64,000 nt of DNA from Heyndrickxia camelliae (GCF_002844575.1 NZ_PIQO01000002.1:124001-188000), one strand, 5' to 3'; positions 25,364 to 34,624 are shown, numbered from the stretch's first letter. The notes: generated by a model not told the origin, from the sequence alone. Translations and numbers: made by a program.

Positions 25364-26251
25364 TTACTTTAAAAAGTCGAGTAATGTTGGCTGTATAATG
25401 CTAGCGCCTACCCCTAGTGCCGCACGAAAGGCACTTTGTTGAGCTATAAAGTAAGTGATAACTTTATCTAAATCTGCATCTTCATTATCAGACATCATTT
25501 TCGTTGCTGTTACTTCTTGCTCACCATTTCTTGTTTCCATTAAGTCAATTCTATTACTTACAGCTCCTAGGGAGGCTCGTTCGTTTGTAATTTTATTTGT
25601 AGCCTGATCTAGTTTGTCTAAATATCCGCCAATATTAGAAGGATTACTCGAATTTAAATCGTTAATTAAATTATTTAGATCAAAAAATAAGTCTCCACTT
25701 TGTTGACCACTGAACACACTAGTATCTGGATTAACTTTTAAAGAAATCCCCTTTGCCAATTCAATATTTACTGGATTATTATTTGTTGAAAAAGTAGGTG
25801 GGTTCGTTGACAAGTCAACAGGCTTTGTAACGGTATCGGTACCATTAAAAATATATTTATTTCCCACTTTCGTATTAGCAACCTCAACTAAATGATCGCG
25901 TAATTGCGTAATCTCTGTAGCAATCGACTTTCTTTGATTATCTTCAAGTGATCCATTCGATGCTTCCACAGTCAATTCTCGAATTCTTTGCATTGCCTGA
26001 GTAGCTTCATCTAATGCAGAATCGGCATTATCCAACCAGTCATGTGCTTCAGAAAAATTCCGTTTATATTGCTGTATCTCTTGCAAATTAGTACGATAAT
26101 TGATGCCTTGCATTGCAACGACCGGATCATCGGATGGTTTATTGATTTTCTTTTGTGAAGCAATTTGGTCTTGTAACTTACCTAACTTATCATAGTTGTT
26201 TGATAAGTTATTAAGAAAATTCCTTGATAGCATCGTTTGTGTTACTCGCAT
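25364..26251 (-). CDS. flgL: flagellar hook-associated protein 3 FlgL
   Basis: A 295-residue hook-filament junction protein. It begins MRVTQTMLSRNFLNNLSNNYDKL, then has KINKPSDDPVVAMQGINYRTNLQEI and the C-terminal DLDKVITYFIAQQSAFRAALGVGA, which pack like flagellin D0/D1. It forms the second ring of the junction, above FlgK. The gene follows flgK by eleven bases with an AGGAGG site. Confidence 0.96.
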   Translation of the reverse strand: MRVTQTMLSRNFLNNLSNNYDKLGKLQDQIASQKKINKPSDDPVVAMQGINYRTNLQEIQQYKRNFSEAHDWLDNADSALDEATQAMQRIRELTVEASNGSLEDNQRKSIATEITQLRDHLVEVANTKVGNKYIFNGTDTVTKPVDLSTNPPTFSTNNNPVNIELAKGISLKVNPDTSVFSGQQSGDLFFDLNNLINDLNSSNPSNIGGYLDKLDQATNKITNERASLGAVSNRIDLMETRNGEQEVTATKMMSDNEDADLDKVITYFIAQQSAFRAALGVGASIIQPTLLDFLK

Positions 26252-26262
26252 TTTAATACCTC

Positions 26263-27810
26263 CTATCTTCCGCCAGTTCCTAAGCCATTAATAATTTTAT
26301 CGAGCATTTCATCCACAATTGTGATATTTCTTGCAGATGCATTATAGGCTTGTTGAAATTTAATCATATTTACCATTTCTTCATCTAAAGATACAGAGCT
26401 TACAGATTGCCTATTTTGATCTACTGATTCCTTTAGATTTGAACTATTTGCAGTTAATCGATTGGCTTGTTGTGCATCTACACCAAGTGAACCAATAACC
26501 CCTGCATAAAAAGACCCTATTGTTCCTTTGTTAATCATATTGGATCCATTTGTGGATAAATCTTCATTCTGGAAGTTTGCTAGTTTAATAGCATTCTGTC
26601 CATTTCCCGGTTCCTTTGTGGCAGAGCTTGAGGCCGCAATCATGGAAGTGGTTATTGAACTATTAAGTTCGATATTCTTAGCATAATCAGCGCTATTTCC
26701 ACTACTTGCAAAAATAAAGAAATTATTACTACCCGCATTACCATTCAAATCAGTTCCAGAGCTATGTATATCATTAAATTTTTGTGCAAATGTTAATGCT
26801 AACTTATTTAATTTGTCTAACATATCAGGATAGATTCCACTTGATCCATTCGTACCTACATATCCATAACTTTCTACTAATCCCTTAAGAGACCCTTGAG
26901 AAAAACTTGCTACATCAAAATCAATATTGCCTTGTTTTTCAAGAGTAAAACCGCTTATCATTTTTTCGGTTGGATTATCGCTTTCGGGACCTTCTCCAGA
27001 TTTGAAACCAAGTTGATAGTATCCATCACTATCTACCAATGTTCCAACACTTTTATTACTTGCGTCTAGAATCTCAATTTTATATGGACCTTCTGCAATC
27101 GGTGATGCACTAGGTGAAGTTGGTCCTCTTGTAACCTTGATATTAACATACGTTGAAAGCTGATCTACCAACCTATCCCTATCATCGTATAAATCGTTCG
27201 GGACATAACCGTTAGGTTCTACTTTAGCTATTTGATTATTAAGATCATTAATTTGCTTTAAAATCGAATTAATATCTTTAAGGGAAACCTGTAATTTATT
27301 CCCTAAGTTATCTTGAATCTCACTCAATGAATTGCTTAAGTAATGAAAGGTTTCTGCAACCGCCTGAGCGCGGTTCAAAACTACCGAACGTGCCCCTTCG
27401 TCCTCTGGATGTACACTTAAATCTTGAAGTGCTTGGGATAATTGTCCCATTGTTGCAGATAAACCATCATCACTTGGCTCATTCATAATTTGTTCCATCT
27501 GGGAAAGTGCGTCTGCTTTAGTGCTCCAGTAACCCAATTGATTATTTTGCCCACGGTATTGCTGGTCGAGAAATGCGTCTCGGACACGGCTAATATCTGC
27601 AATCTTCGATCCAGTCCCCATCTGTCCAGGTAATTGTGGGCGGTTCATTCCAACCGGAGGATACGGCTCAGTATGAGTAATGTTCACTGTTTGTCTTGAA
27701 TAACCATCTGTATTAGCATTTGAAATATTCTGCCCTGTTACATATAAGGCACTCTGTTGGGTGTTCATCCCGCGTTTTGCCGTTTCAAGGCCGAAAAATG
27801 TTGAAGTCAT
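26263..27810 (-). CDS. flgK: flagellar hook-associated protein 1 FlgK
   Basis: A 515-residue junction protein. The N-terminus (FFGLETAKRGMNTQQSALYVTGQNISNANTDGYSRQ) and the C-terminus (EEMVNMIKFQQAYNASARNITIVDEMLDKIINGLG) are the conserved helices of axial proteins. The middle is a variable domain rich in Asn, Ser and Gly. It connects hook to filament and requires FlgN for export. GGGGG precedes the ATG. Confidence 0.96.
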   Translation of the reverse strand: MTSTFFGLETAKRGMNTQQSALYVTGQNISNANTDGYSRQTVNITHTEPYPPVGMNRPQLPGQMGTGSKIADISRVRDAFLDQQYRGQNNQLGYWSTKADALSQMEQIMNEPSDDGLSATMGQLSQALQDLSVHPEDEGARSVVLNRAQAVAETFHYLSNSLSEIQDNLGNKLQVSLKDINSILKQINDLNNQIAKVEPNGYVPNDLYDDRDRLVDQLSTYVNIKVTRGPTSPSASPIAEGPYKIEILDASNKSVGTLVDSDGYYQLGFKSGEGPESDNPTEKMISGFTLEKQGNIDFDVASFSQGSLKGLVESYGYVGTNGSSGIYPDMLDKLNKLALTFAQKFNDIHSSGTDLNGNAGSNNFFIFASSGNSADYAKNIELNSSITTSMIAASSSATKEPGNGQNAIKLANFQNEDLSTNGSNMINKGTIGSFYAGVIGSLGVDAQQANRLTANSSNLKESVDQNRQSVSSVSLDEEMVNMIKFQQAYNASARNITIVDEMLDKIINGLGTGGR

Positions 27811-27843
27811 TTGTTAACCCCCATTAACTTATTTTGATCTGTA

Positions 27844-28323
27844 TTATGCCTTCGAATCAAATGCAGTAAATGAAGGCTTTTGGGTTGTTCTTGGTTGGTT
27901 TGGTCGACCGTAAGTGTAGCTTTCCGGTTTTGGTTGAATCAAATCAAGAGTCATGTTGACATATTGCAGTGAGAGATATATTAATGATTGATTTAATTCA
28001 TTTTGCTCTTTCAATTTATCTACAATTTCTATAATTTGAGTTTGTAAAAATGATAGCTTTTCCTTCAACTCAATTGGAGCAGCATCTATACATTCAGAAA
28101 TGGTTACATCCTTGTCAGTATGTAAAAAGTCATTTGCTACCTTTTGACGTTCCAATTCAAGTGTATTAATTGCAGCAATATGCGTTTGCTCATCCTTTAA
28201 TAATTGCTGGAGGCCCTCCATGTCGTTTTCCTTAATGATGGTTGTTTTTTTTAAAGATAGTTTATATAAGCTTTCATGGAGCTTGTACAAATTTTCAAGG
28301 ACTGTAATTAGCGGCTCAGACAT
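27844..28323 (-). CDS. flgN: flagellar export chaperone FlgN
   Basis: A 159-residue helical protein (YvyG in B. subtilis) with a FlgN-type body (LKKTTIIKENDMEGLQQLLKDEQ, then EKLSFLQTQIIEIVDKLKEQNELNQSLI) and a basic Pro/Gln-rich tail. It is the chaperone for FlgK and FlgL. It lies between flgM and flgK, as in B. subtilis. The AGGAGG site is clear. Confidence 0.9.
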   Translation of the reverse strand: MSEPLITVLENLYKLHESLYKLSLKKTTIIKENDMEGLQQLLKDEQTHIAAINTLELERQKVANDFLHTDKDVTISECIDAAPIELKEKLSFLQTQIIEIVDKLKEQNELNQSLIYLSLQYVNMTLDLIQPKPESYTYGRPNQPRTTQKPSFTAFDSKA

Positions 28324-28338
28324 GAAGATTCCTCCTTT

Positions 28339-28602
28339 CTATTTTTCAAAGTAAAATTTCGAAATCCCCTTCGCAATTTTCTGCGGATCAACTTTATACT
28401 GACCGTTCTCCACTTGAAGTTTTAGCTGTTCCACTTTCTTTTGACGCTCTTTTTCCACGCTGGACACTTGCTGCAGTTCCTTAGCGGTTGAAGATATTTC
28501 GACTTTATCATTTTGTTTATTTATATTTTTGTGTTGATTTAATTTGTTCATTTGTTGTTTATATGGATTAATTCCGGATGTTCCGTAATTATTAATTTTC
28601 AT
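28339..28602 (-). CDS. flgM: anti-sigma-D factor FlgM
   Basis: An 87-residue protein with the typical unstructured N-terminus (MKINNYGTSGINPYKQQ) and a C-terminal helical region with VEQLKLQVENGQYKVDPQKIAKGI that binds sigma-D. FlgM holds the motility sigma factor inactive until the hook is complete. It is preceded by a sigma-D promoter, giving the expected autoregulatory loop. Confidence 0.94.
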   Translation of the reverse strand: MKINNYGTSGINPYKQQMNKLNQHKNINKQNDKVEISSTAKELQQVSSVEKERQKKVEQLKLQVENGQYKVDPQKIAKGISKFYFEK

Positions 28603-28647
28603 TTGTCTACGCTCCTTTCGCTCGAACGTATTTGTCTTCTTTATATT

Positions 28648-28674
28648 ATATCGGAAGATTTACTGGATGTTTTA
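28648..28674 (-). promoter_or_regulatory. sigma-D promoter of the flgM operon
   Basis: TAAA (28674-28671) and TCCGATAT (28655-28648) are spaced by 15 bases on the minus strand; seven of eight positions of the -10 match GCCGATAT. It lies about 45 bases before flgM, in the gap after yvyF. Confidence 0.85.
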
Positions 28675-28687
28675 TAGTTTATTTTTC

Positions 28688-29086
28688 CTATTTACTTAAA
28701 TAGGTTCGATGTTTAGAGGTTTGATTCTTGATTTTTTCCGTTTCTTCATGACGACTTAGGTCATTTTTTATTTCAGAGGCACACTTTGTACAAACTGCGC
28801 CATTTTGTATAAGTGTTCCACATTTTTTGCATGGATACCCCAAGTTTGGAAATTGCGTACTATGTAGCCTGCCTTTTTTAACCCATTTGTAGATTAATTC
28901 TTCCTCAACCTCTGTTGCTTCAACAATTGTACTGATCGTTGCCGCTCTATTTTCGCGCTTTCTCAAAAATTTCGAAACTATATCATATTTTTTTTCCTCT
29001 TCTTTATAGCACTGCTCGCAAACCTCGCGTAGGTTATTTTTAATAAATAGGGTACCGCATCGAGGACAATTTTCTAATCCCGCCAT
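28688..29086 (-). CDS. yvyF: flagellar-operon zinc-ribbon protein YvyF
   Basis: A 132-residue protein of the YvyF family. It has two cysteine pairs near the N-terminus (CPRCG and CEQCYKE) and two near residues 90-105 (CKKCGT and CTKC), with a helical winged-helix-like segment between (ISTIVEATEVEEELIYKWVKKG). The zinc-ribbon plus HTH-like layout suggests nucleic-acid or protein contact, but the function is unknown. It precedes flgM, as in B. subtilis. Confidence 0.9.
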   Translation of the reverse strand: MAGLENCPRCGTLFIKNNLREVCEQCYKEEEKKYDIVSKFLRKRENRAATISTIVEATEVEEELIYKWVKKGRLHSTQFPNLGYPCKKCGTLIQNGAVCTKCASEIKNDLSRHEETEKIKNQTSKHRTYLSK

Positions 29087-29143
29087 TTGAATTCCTCCTG
29101 AAAAACCTTTCTATTATATATATCGGAAATATATTTCAATTCT

Positions 29144-29845
29144 TTATCCCCTTGCTACCGTAAAAGAAACGACAGATTTCGCGCCAGCCATTTTTAGCGT
29201 TTTAGCAGCATGTCGGATTGTTGAACCTGTAGTATATATGTCATCAATTAGGAGAATAGCTTTTCCATGGACTGGTTCTGCTACTTGAAATACATTTTCA
29301 ATGTGGATTCGCTCTTTCCGTGATTTTTTCGATTGTTTTTCGGAATGTACTCTTGTTAGAGCATGGTAGGGTTGGGAACCAGCTGCCAAGATAAGTGCCT
29401 CCGCTTGATTAAAACCTCTTTCTAAAAGACGTTCTTGACTTAGTGGTATGGGAACGATGAGGTCATATTTGATGAGCTTCGTTGTTTTGCGGATTTCTTG
29501 CGCAAATATTTCCGCTAAGATATAGTCCCCTCGGAATTTGAATTGTGATAATACATCCTTAAAAAAATCATTGTATTCATATATGGAAATATTTTTTTCT
29601 AATATTCCACTCCATTGTTCATCTTGCTCCCAGCGAATACAGTCTAAACAAATATTATTTTGAATGTATTCTGTTGCGAGTTTTACAAGCGGACGGCCAC
29701 ATTTCTCACATGTTTTTCCCGATATTTTTGTGAGTTTTTTCCGGCAATCATCACAAAGGAGTTCCTCCTCATGCTGAAAAAAGAAAAAGCTCCATGAAAT
29801 CCTTGGAACTATATAGATATTGCATAGCAGACAATATTCAACCAT
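29144..29845 (-). CDS. comFC: competence protein ComFC, phosphoribosyltransferase-like
   Basis: A protein of about 233 residues. An N-terminal double zinc finger (CLLC, CDDC, CEKCGRPL, CLDC) is followed by a type I phosphoribosyltransferase fold with the PRPP-loop-like AILLIDDIYTTGSTIRHAAKTL. ComFC works with ComFA in single-strand DNA uptake during transformation. The ATG at 29845 overlaps the comFA end; a TTG one codon earlier is the less likely start. comFB is missing from between the two. Confidence 0.93.
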   Translation of the reverse strand: MVEYCLLCNIYIVPRISWSFFFFQHEEELLCDDCRKKLTKISGKTCEKCGRPLVKLATEYIQNNICLDCIRWEQDEQWSGILEKNISIYEYNDFFKDVLSQFKFRGDYILAEIFAQEIRKTTKLIKYDLIVPIPLSQERLLERGFNQAEALILAAGSQPYHALTRVHSEKQSKKSRKERIHIENVFQVAEPVHGKAILLIDDIYTTGSTIRHAAKTLKMAGAKSVVSFTVARG

Positions 29846-31199
29846 CAATTAGCCCCCTTTTCTTCGCCTCACGGTTCATATGGATAATATGGTTTTGTGC
29901 TTTAATCATTTCCTTGGAATGTCCAAAATGGAAAAAGGCAATGATTCCTGTAGGGTATTCTGCACTTCTGCCCACTCTCCCGGAAATTTGCACGAGGGCA
30001 GCCTCGGTAAAAATTCGATCCTCCGCTCCTACGACTGCTACATCAATGTTAGGGAAAGTGACTCCTCGTTCTAAGATCGTAGTAGTTAAAAGGATAGGGG
30101 TTTCTTTCGCACGCATTCTTTCCACTTTCTCTTTCCGTTTTGGGTCTTCTGCATGGACAGATTCAATTTTGGGATGAAGTTTTTGAAAAAGCGGAGCTGC
30201 TTTTTCCATCAATTTAATATTTGGTAAAAAGACTAGAGTTTGTTTTTCTGCCTTAAGGCGTACAGAAACCCAGTTCTCTATTACCCTTGGGAGCTTGTCT
30301 TTTTCAATGTGCTTTCTCCAGTTGCCACACCAATTAAATTCTGGAACTGGGAGTGGATGTCTGTGGAAGCGTGCGGGAATTGTGACATAGTTTCGTTTTC
30401 CTATCATGCATTCGTTTTGCCATTTCGAATTTGGAGTTGCAGTTAAGTGGATTTTTGCAGAAATCTGCCGTGCAGCTTTTTCCACTGCCCACTGTAAGGT
30501 TTTATCAAATGTATAGGGAAAGGCATCGACCTCATCGACAATGACAACATCAAAGGCATTTTCAAAGCGGAAAAGCTGATGGGTGGTGGAAATAACAAGT
30601 TGTGCGTATTGATGGCGGTCTTGGCTTCCTCCATAGATGGCGGAGATTGTGGTGTGGGGAAATACTTTGCGAAATCGCGGGGCCAATTCCAAGACGACAT
30701 CGGTTCTTGGTGTAGCAATGCAAACGCGTTGTCCGGTTTGAAGTGCTTCATTGATCCCTGCAAATAGCACCTCGGTTTTGCCAGCTCCACACACCGCCCA
30801 TACTAGGATGTCTGCTTTTGTTTGGATTGCCTTTACCACCGCTGCTGAAGCATGTTGTTGACCATCTGAAAGCCTTCCCTCCCATTGCAGGGGATGTTCC
30901 GTAGGAGGGACTTCAGGATCTGGCCCGTTCCAGCCTAGTAAGGGAGTACAAGTGGAAACACGGCCCATCATGATGCAATTTCGGCAGTATGTACAATTTT
31001 GTTTGCAGCGTGTACATGGGAGAGTAGCAAATAGATTCTGATTTGTGTTTCCGCATCTGCTACATTTCCATAAATTATTTTCTTTTGTAATTCCGTCTTG
31101 ATAGGTTATGTGTTGGGATGTTGCGTCTAGTAGATTTGAAGGGATTTCACTTTCGAGAAGTTTACGACCAGAGAGGAATGCTTGTAATTCAGAGGACAA
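29838..31199 (-). CDS. comFA: competence DNA-uptake ATPase ComFA
   Basis: A 453-residue DEAD-like helicase that powers inward transport of single-stranded DNA at the membrane. It has an N-terminal four-cysteine zinc finger (CSRCGNTN and CTRCKQNCTYCRNC, about residues 45-80), Walker A AVCGAGKTEVL, the DEVD-type Walker B in VIVDEVDAF, a TATPNS motif III and a C-terminal helicase domain ending with the QISGRVGRS motif VI. The start is TTG with GGAGTG upstream. Direct overlap with comFC indicates an operon that probably extends into yvyF. Confidence 0.94.
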   Translation of the reverse strand: MSSELQAFLSGRKLLESEIPSNLLDATSQHITYQDGITKENNLWKCSRCGNTNQNLFATLPCTRCKQNCTYCRNCIMMGRVSTCTPLLGWNGPDPEVPPTEHPLQWEGRLSDGQQHASAAVVKAIQTKADILVWAVCGAGKTEVLFAGINEALQTGQRVCIATPRTDVVLELAPRFRKVFPHTTISAIYGGSQDRHQYAQLVISTTHQLFRFENAFDVVIVDEVDAFPYTFDKTLQWAVEKAARQISAKIHLTATPNSKWQNECMIGKRNYVTIPARFHRHPLPVPEFNWCGNWRKHIEKDKLPRVIENWVSVRLKAEKQTLVFLPNIKLMEKAAPLFQKLHPKIESVHAEDPKRKEKVERMRAKETPILLTTTILERGVTFPNIDVAVVGAEDRIFTEAALVQISGRVGRSAEYPTGIIAFFHFGHSKEMIKAQNHIIHMNREAKKRGLIDG

Positions 31200-31466
31200 T
31201 GAAGAGTCACTCCTTTATATTTGTTTGTAATAGTTTTTTAGAGGACACTAGTTTCGCTATCTGTTACAATATCGATGTTTTTCCTATGTTCAAGGATTGA
31301 CATTATTCTGCGAAAAGGAAGTGGTTTTCATTAGAATTTTGTGAATAGCATAATGAGTGTCCTCTAACAGGATGAAATGGAATAACTGAACTTGTGTCCT
31401 CAAATGGAACTATAATGACACAAATATGCATATAGCCACTCCTGCCTGGAATGGCGCTTCAATATT

Positions 31467-32309
31467 TTATTTTAACATCCAAGTTAGTCCCATACCGCCT
31501 TCGCCGATATGCGTTCCTATCACGGGGCCGAAATAACTAATGGAGAACTCAACATTTGGATATAGTTTTTCTAGTTCAGACTTCCATACCTTTGCCTCAT
31601 CTTCACGATTGGCGTGGATGATGGACGCTTTTAATGGGATACCCTTCGCTGCATCTTCACCAATTAATTCAACGATACGATTCATCGCCCTCTTTTTTGT
31701 GCGGATTTTTTCAAAAGGAACAATTACTTTATCGACGAAGTGAAGGACCGGCTTGATTTTCAAGAGACTTCCGATCATTGCTTGAGCACTAGATAAACGG
31801 CCGCCACGTTGGAGGTGGGAAAGATCATCTGCTATAAAGTATGCTCTTGTAGATGCTTTTAGCTCATTCAGTCGTAATAAAATTTCTTCCGGAGATTTTC
31901 CTTCTAAGGCTAGCTTTGCAGCGTCAATAGCATAGAAGCCCTGTGCCATACAACTGATTTCAGAATCGTAAGGATATACTTTTACACCTTCCACCATCGT
32001 ACCAGCCGTCACAGCTCCTTGATAGGTTCCGCTGATTCCGCTAGACAAATGAATGCTTATGATAGCATCATGGTCTTTTGCTAGTCTTTCGAATAATTCA
32101 AGAAATTTTCCGGTTGATGGCTGAGAGGAAGTCGGAAGCTTGTCCAGTTGCTTCACTTCTTCATAAAATTGATCTGCGAATAAATCTACTTCTTCTTCAT
32201 ATGTTTCACCGTTCATAATAACGCTTAGCGGAATCATATAAATGTTTAGTTCTTCGCGAATTTCTTTTGGGATATATGCAGTACTGTCTGTAACAATGGC
32301 AGTTTTCAT
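31467..32309 (-). CDS. degV: DegV family fatty-acid-binding protein
   Basis: A 281-residue DegV-domain protein. Motifs are TAIVTDSTAYIPKEI, the PTSSQPSTGKFLELF segment, ISIHLSSGISGTYQGA (fatty-acid carboxylate contacts), the SHLQRGGRLSSAQA block and GPVIGTHIGEGGMGL at the C-terminus. DegV proteins (FakB family) bind fatty acids and present them to FakA kinase. An ATG at 32309 is preferred over a GTG two codons earlier, because AAGGATGA sits nine bases before it. In B. subtilis yviA/degV lies next to degU; here 8 kb of other genes intervene. Confidence 0.93.
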   Translation of the reverse strand: MKTAIVTDSTAYIPKEIREELNIYMIPLSVIMNGETYEEEVDLFADQFYEEVKQLDKLPTSSQPSTGKFLELFERLAKDHDAIISIHLSSGISGTYQGAVTAGTMVEGVKVYPYDSEISCMAQGFYAIDAAKLALEGKSPEEILLRLNELKASTRAYFIADDLSHLQRGGRLSSAQAMIGSLLKIKPVLHFVDKVIVPFEKIRTKKRAMNRIVELIGEDAAKGIPLKASIIHANREDEAKVWKSELEKLYPNVEFSISYFGPVIGTHIGEGGMGLTWMLK

Positions 32310-32581
32310 ATTCACTCATCCTTATGACTTATTTGTTTACCATTTTATAAAAGATCATCCAATAAATCTATATAAAATAGCGATGCGGAAAAAGTAGATT
32401 CTTGGTGGATGAAATGTATGGAAGTTTCTATTTCGAAGGTAGTTCCTACTGTGACTTCTGTTTATCATTTTTTTCGTAGAATAAAACTTCTTAAATTCTT
32501 TCAATCTTATTAATTCTCCATTCAAGCTTACTCTGTATGTCATATAAAAGATCCAAGACATATTTTAGGTTTGTCGCAGAA

Positions 32582-32733
32582 TTACCAGTGTATCAGGTCT
32601 GTGGTATACGTTCTTAAAGCCTGTTTCAAGGTAGTGTAATCTTCTGTCAAACCAACAAATCTTTCATCCATCCCATCAAATTTTTCATTCATCTCACCCA
32701 AGAGGACAAAATTTCTTTTAATTCATTTGCCAT
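32582..32733 (-). pseudogene. remnant of a small coiled-coil protein gene
   Basis: The minus strand reads MANELKEILSSWVR then stops, and a shifted frame continues EMNEKFDGMDERFVGL and on to TDLIHW before a stop. The MNEKFDGMDERF repeat is typical of small Bacillus coiled-coil proteins. Further coding-like fragments in other frames continue to about 32350. This fills most of the 542-bp gap between degV and the 6-phosphogluconate dehydrogenase gene. The reading is tentative. Confidence 0.35.
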
Positions 32734-32831
32734 TTTATCTATATATACCAATACAGTCTAGTACGTATAATTGTGTTTTCCTAGTAATACCATTCTTAAA
32801 ATAGTGGAATCAACTATAAAAAAAACAAAAA

Positions 32832-32851
32832 CAGGCGGCTTTCACCGCCTG
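32832..32851 (-). terminator. terminator of the 6-phosphogluconate dehydrogenase gene
   Basis: A 7-bp GC-rich stem (CAGGCGG, 32832-32838, with 32845-32851) is followed on the minus strand by a T-rich run. It overlaps the region just after the stop codon. Confidence 0.85.
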
Positions 32852-32857
32852 CTTTTA

Positions 32858-33754
32858 TTATTTTTCAACCACTGCATGTCCGCCAAATTCGTTACGCAAT
32901 GCCGCTACCACTTTACCTGTAAATGTATCATCCTCTAATGAACGATATCTCATCATCAAGGATAATGCGATAACTGGTGCTGCTGTTTGGAAGTCTAGTG
33001 CTGCTTCCACAGTCCATTTTCCTTCACCGGATGATTGCATGACTCCTTTAATTTTATCTAGCTTCGCATCCTTGGAGAAGGCATTTTCCATTAGTTCCAT
33101 TAACCAAGAGCGGATAACGGATCCGTTGTTCCACACCTTCGCCACTTTTTCGTAATTATAATCGAATGGGCTCTTTTCTAATATTTCAAAACCTTCAGCA
33201 ATTGCTGCCATCATTCCATACTCAACGCCGTTATGTACCATTTTTAAGAAATGACCGCTACCTGCATTTCCAGTATAAAGGTATCCATTTTCTACAGAGA
33301 TATCTTTGAACACACTTTCTACTTGATCAAAAGCTTCTTTATCTCCACCGATCATCGTACATGCCCCGTGACGTGCTCCTTCTACTCCGCCGCTTGTTCC
33401 ACAATCTAAAAAGTAAACGCCTTTAGCTTTGCTCTCATCGTAACGGCGCAGGGAATCTTTGTAATGAGCATTTCCTCCATCGATGACGATATCTTTTTCG
33501 TCTAATAAAGGTAAAATTTCTTGGAATACTTGCTCTGTAATATCTCCAGCTGGAACCATTAGCCAAATCTTGCGTGGGCGCTCAAGCTTATCAACAAGTT
33601 CTGAAAGAGTTGTTACTCCTTGCGCACCTTCTTTAGTGATATTTTGAACTGCTTCTTTATTTACATCGTATGCACTTACTTGATAACCTTTTTCCATTAA
33701 GTTCAAGGAAAGCTGGTATCCCATTTTTCCTAATCCTACCATACCAATTTGCAT
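32858..33754 (-). CDS. gnd: 6-phosphogluconate dehydrogenase, short NAD-type (YqeC/GntZ-like)
   Basis: A 298-residue class III 6-phosphogluconate dehydrogenase, which converts 6-phosphogluconate to ribulose 5-phosphate. It begins MQIGMVGLGKMGYQLSLNL (Rossmann motif). It has VIDGGNAHYKDSLRRY, DCGTSGGVEGARHG and the catalytic KMVHNGVEYGMMA. At about 300 residues it is the short form rather than the 470-residue NADP enzyme. The ATG at 33754 follows AAAGGTGG and is chosen over an upstream GTG without a site. Ribulose 5-phosphate is also the likely precursor of the CDP-ribitol made in the glycan island. Confidence 0.92.
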   Translation of the reverse strand: MQIGMVGLGKMGYQLSLNLMEKGYQVSAYDVNKEAVQNITKEGAQGVTTLSELVDKLERPRKIWLMVPAGDITEQVFQEILPLLDEKDIVIDGGNAHYKDSLRRYDESKAKGVYFLDCGTSGGVEGARHGACTMIGGDKEAFDQVESVFKDISVENGYLYTGNAGSGHFLKMVHNGVEYGMMAAIAEGFEILEKSPFDYNYEKVAKVWNNGSVIRSWLMELMENAFSKDAKLDKIKGVMQSSGEGKWTVEAALDFQTAAPVIALSLMMRYRSLEDDTFTGKVVAALRNEFGGHAVVEK

Positions 33755-33879
33755 TTGATTTGCCACCTTTCAAACTTTTTTTCACAATGACTTCATTATA
33801 GAAGAAAAAAATTTCCACGTAAACATTTATAGCTGGTCCTGCATTAGGATTCCCTATTTATCGAAAAGATTCCATCCAA

Positions 33880-34419
33880 TTATTTAGTTTCCATGGCCAT
33901 AATAGACGTTAACTTCCATTGTCCATTTTCTTTATGGTAAGTATTGATTTGCCTGCTGGTATTAATGAGTTTTTCCCCTTTTTCCGTAACCGTAGTTTTC
34001 AATTCCATATATACATTTGCATCATTGGGCTTGTAGCCAATTACAGAAGTTTTCGTTGGCTCCATTTTGATATCCATCGTATCAAATATTTTTTTTGTAT
34101 ATGCCTTTTCCTTATCGTATTTAAAGGATTTTGAATTTTTCGAGATAATTTCCATGTATGCGTCTAGATTTTTTTCATTAAAAGCCTTTATGTATTGGCT
34201 TGTAACTGCCAGCAATGCTTTTTTCTCTGCTGCAGGAATGTCTTGCGCTTCCTTTAAGGATGGCTGCACAGTAGTCTTAGACACAGCCTTTTCCCTTGTG
34301 GTTACTGTCTGCTTTTGATTATCCGATGCTTTTTTATCAGTGGAGTTATTATTATTACTGCATGCTGCTAATAAAAATATACCTAATATAACGAGGCCAA
34401 TTAATTTTTTCCATTTCAT
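33880..34419 (-). CDS. lipoprotein of unknown function
   Basis: A 179-residue lipoprotein. The signal sequence MKWKKLIGLVILGIFLLAAC ends in a clear lipobox, followed by an Asn/Ser/Thr/Lys-rich linker. Residues about 60-179 look like a small alpha/beta domain (LLAVTSQYIKAFNEKNLDAYMEIISKNS), similar to NTF2/SnoaL-like folds found in Bacillus lipoproteins. It stands alone between the dehydrogenase and treR. No partner is evident. Confidence 0.85.
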   Translation of the reverse strand: MKWKKLIGLVILGIFLLAACSNNNNSTDKKASDNQKQTVTTREKAVSKTTVQPSLKEAQDIPAAEKKALLAVTSQYIKAFNEKNLDAYMEIISKNSKSFKYDKEKAYTKKIFDTMDIKMEPTKTSVIGYKPNDANVYMELKTTVTEKGEKLINTSRQINTYHKENGQWKLTSIMAMETK

Positions 34420-34571
34420 TCGAATGTATACCTCCTATGAATCAATACCTTCATTTTATTGATTTTGGCAGGGTAATACAAATAGTAAACACATTAAATG
34501 AATTTTAACAGAATTATTTTTAAGTATTGTGAAGTTTTTGTGGCAATGTAGACACAGTCTGAAACTTGAGG

Positions 34572-34624
34572 GAACCGATAGAAATCCTTTCTGAATGAAC
34601 CGAAAATGATAGCGACCCGACCGA
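34572..34624. repeat. degenerate GAACCGA/GACCGA repeat array
   Basis: GAACCGA occurs at 34572 and 34597, and GACCCGACCGA at 34614-34624, in the 316-bp gap between treR and the lipoprotein gene. The core and approximate spacing resemble the exact 21-nt array at 3471-3561, so this is probably a decayed member of the same repeat type. Confidence 0.5.

Noticed and set aside
31200-31330. ComK box upstream of comFA
   Set aside because: Only AAAA-N8-TTTT spacing is found (near 31313-31328), not the AAAA-N5-TTTT pairs required; left uncalled.
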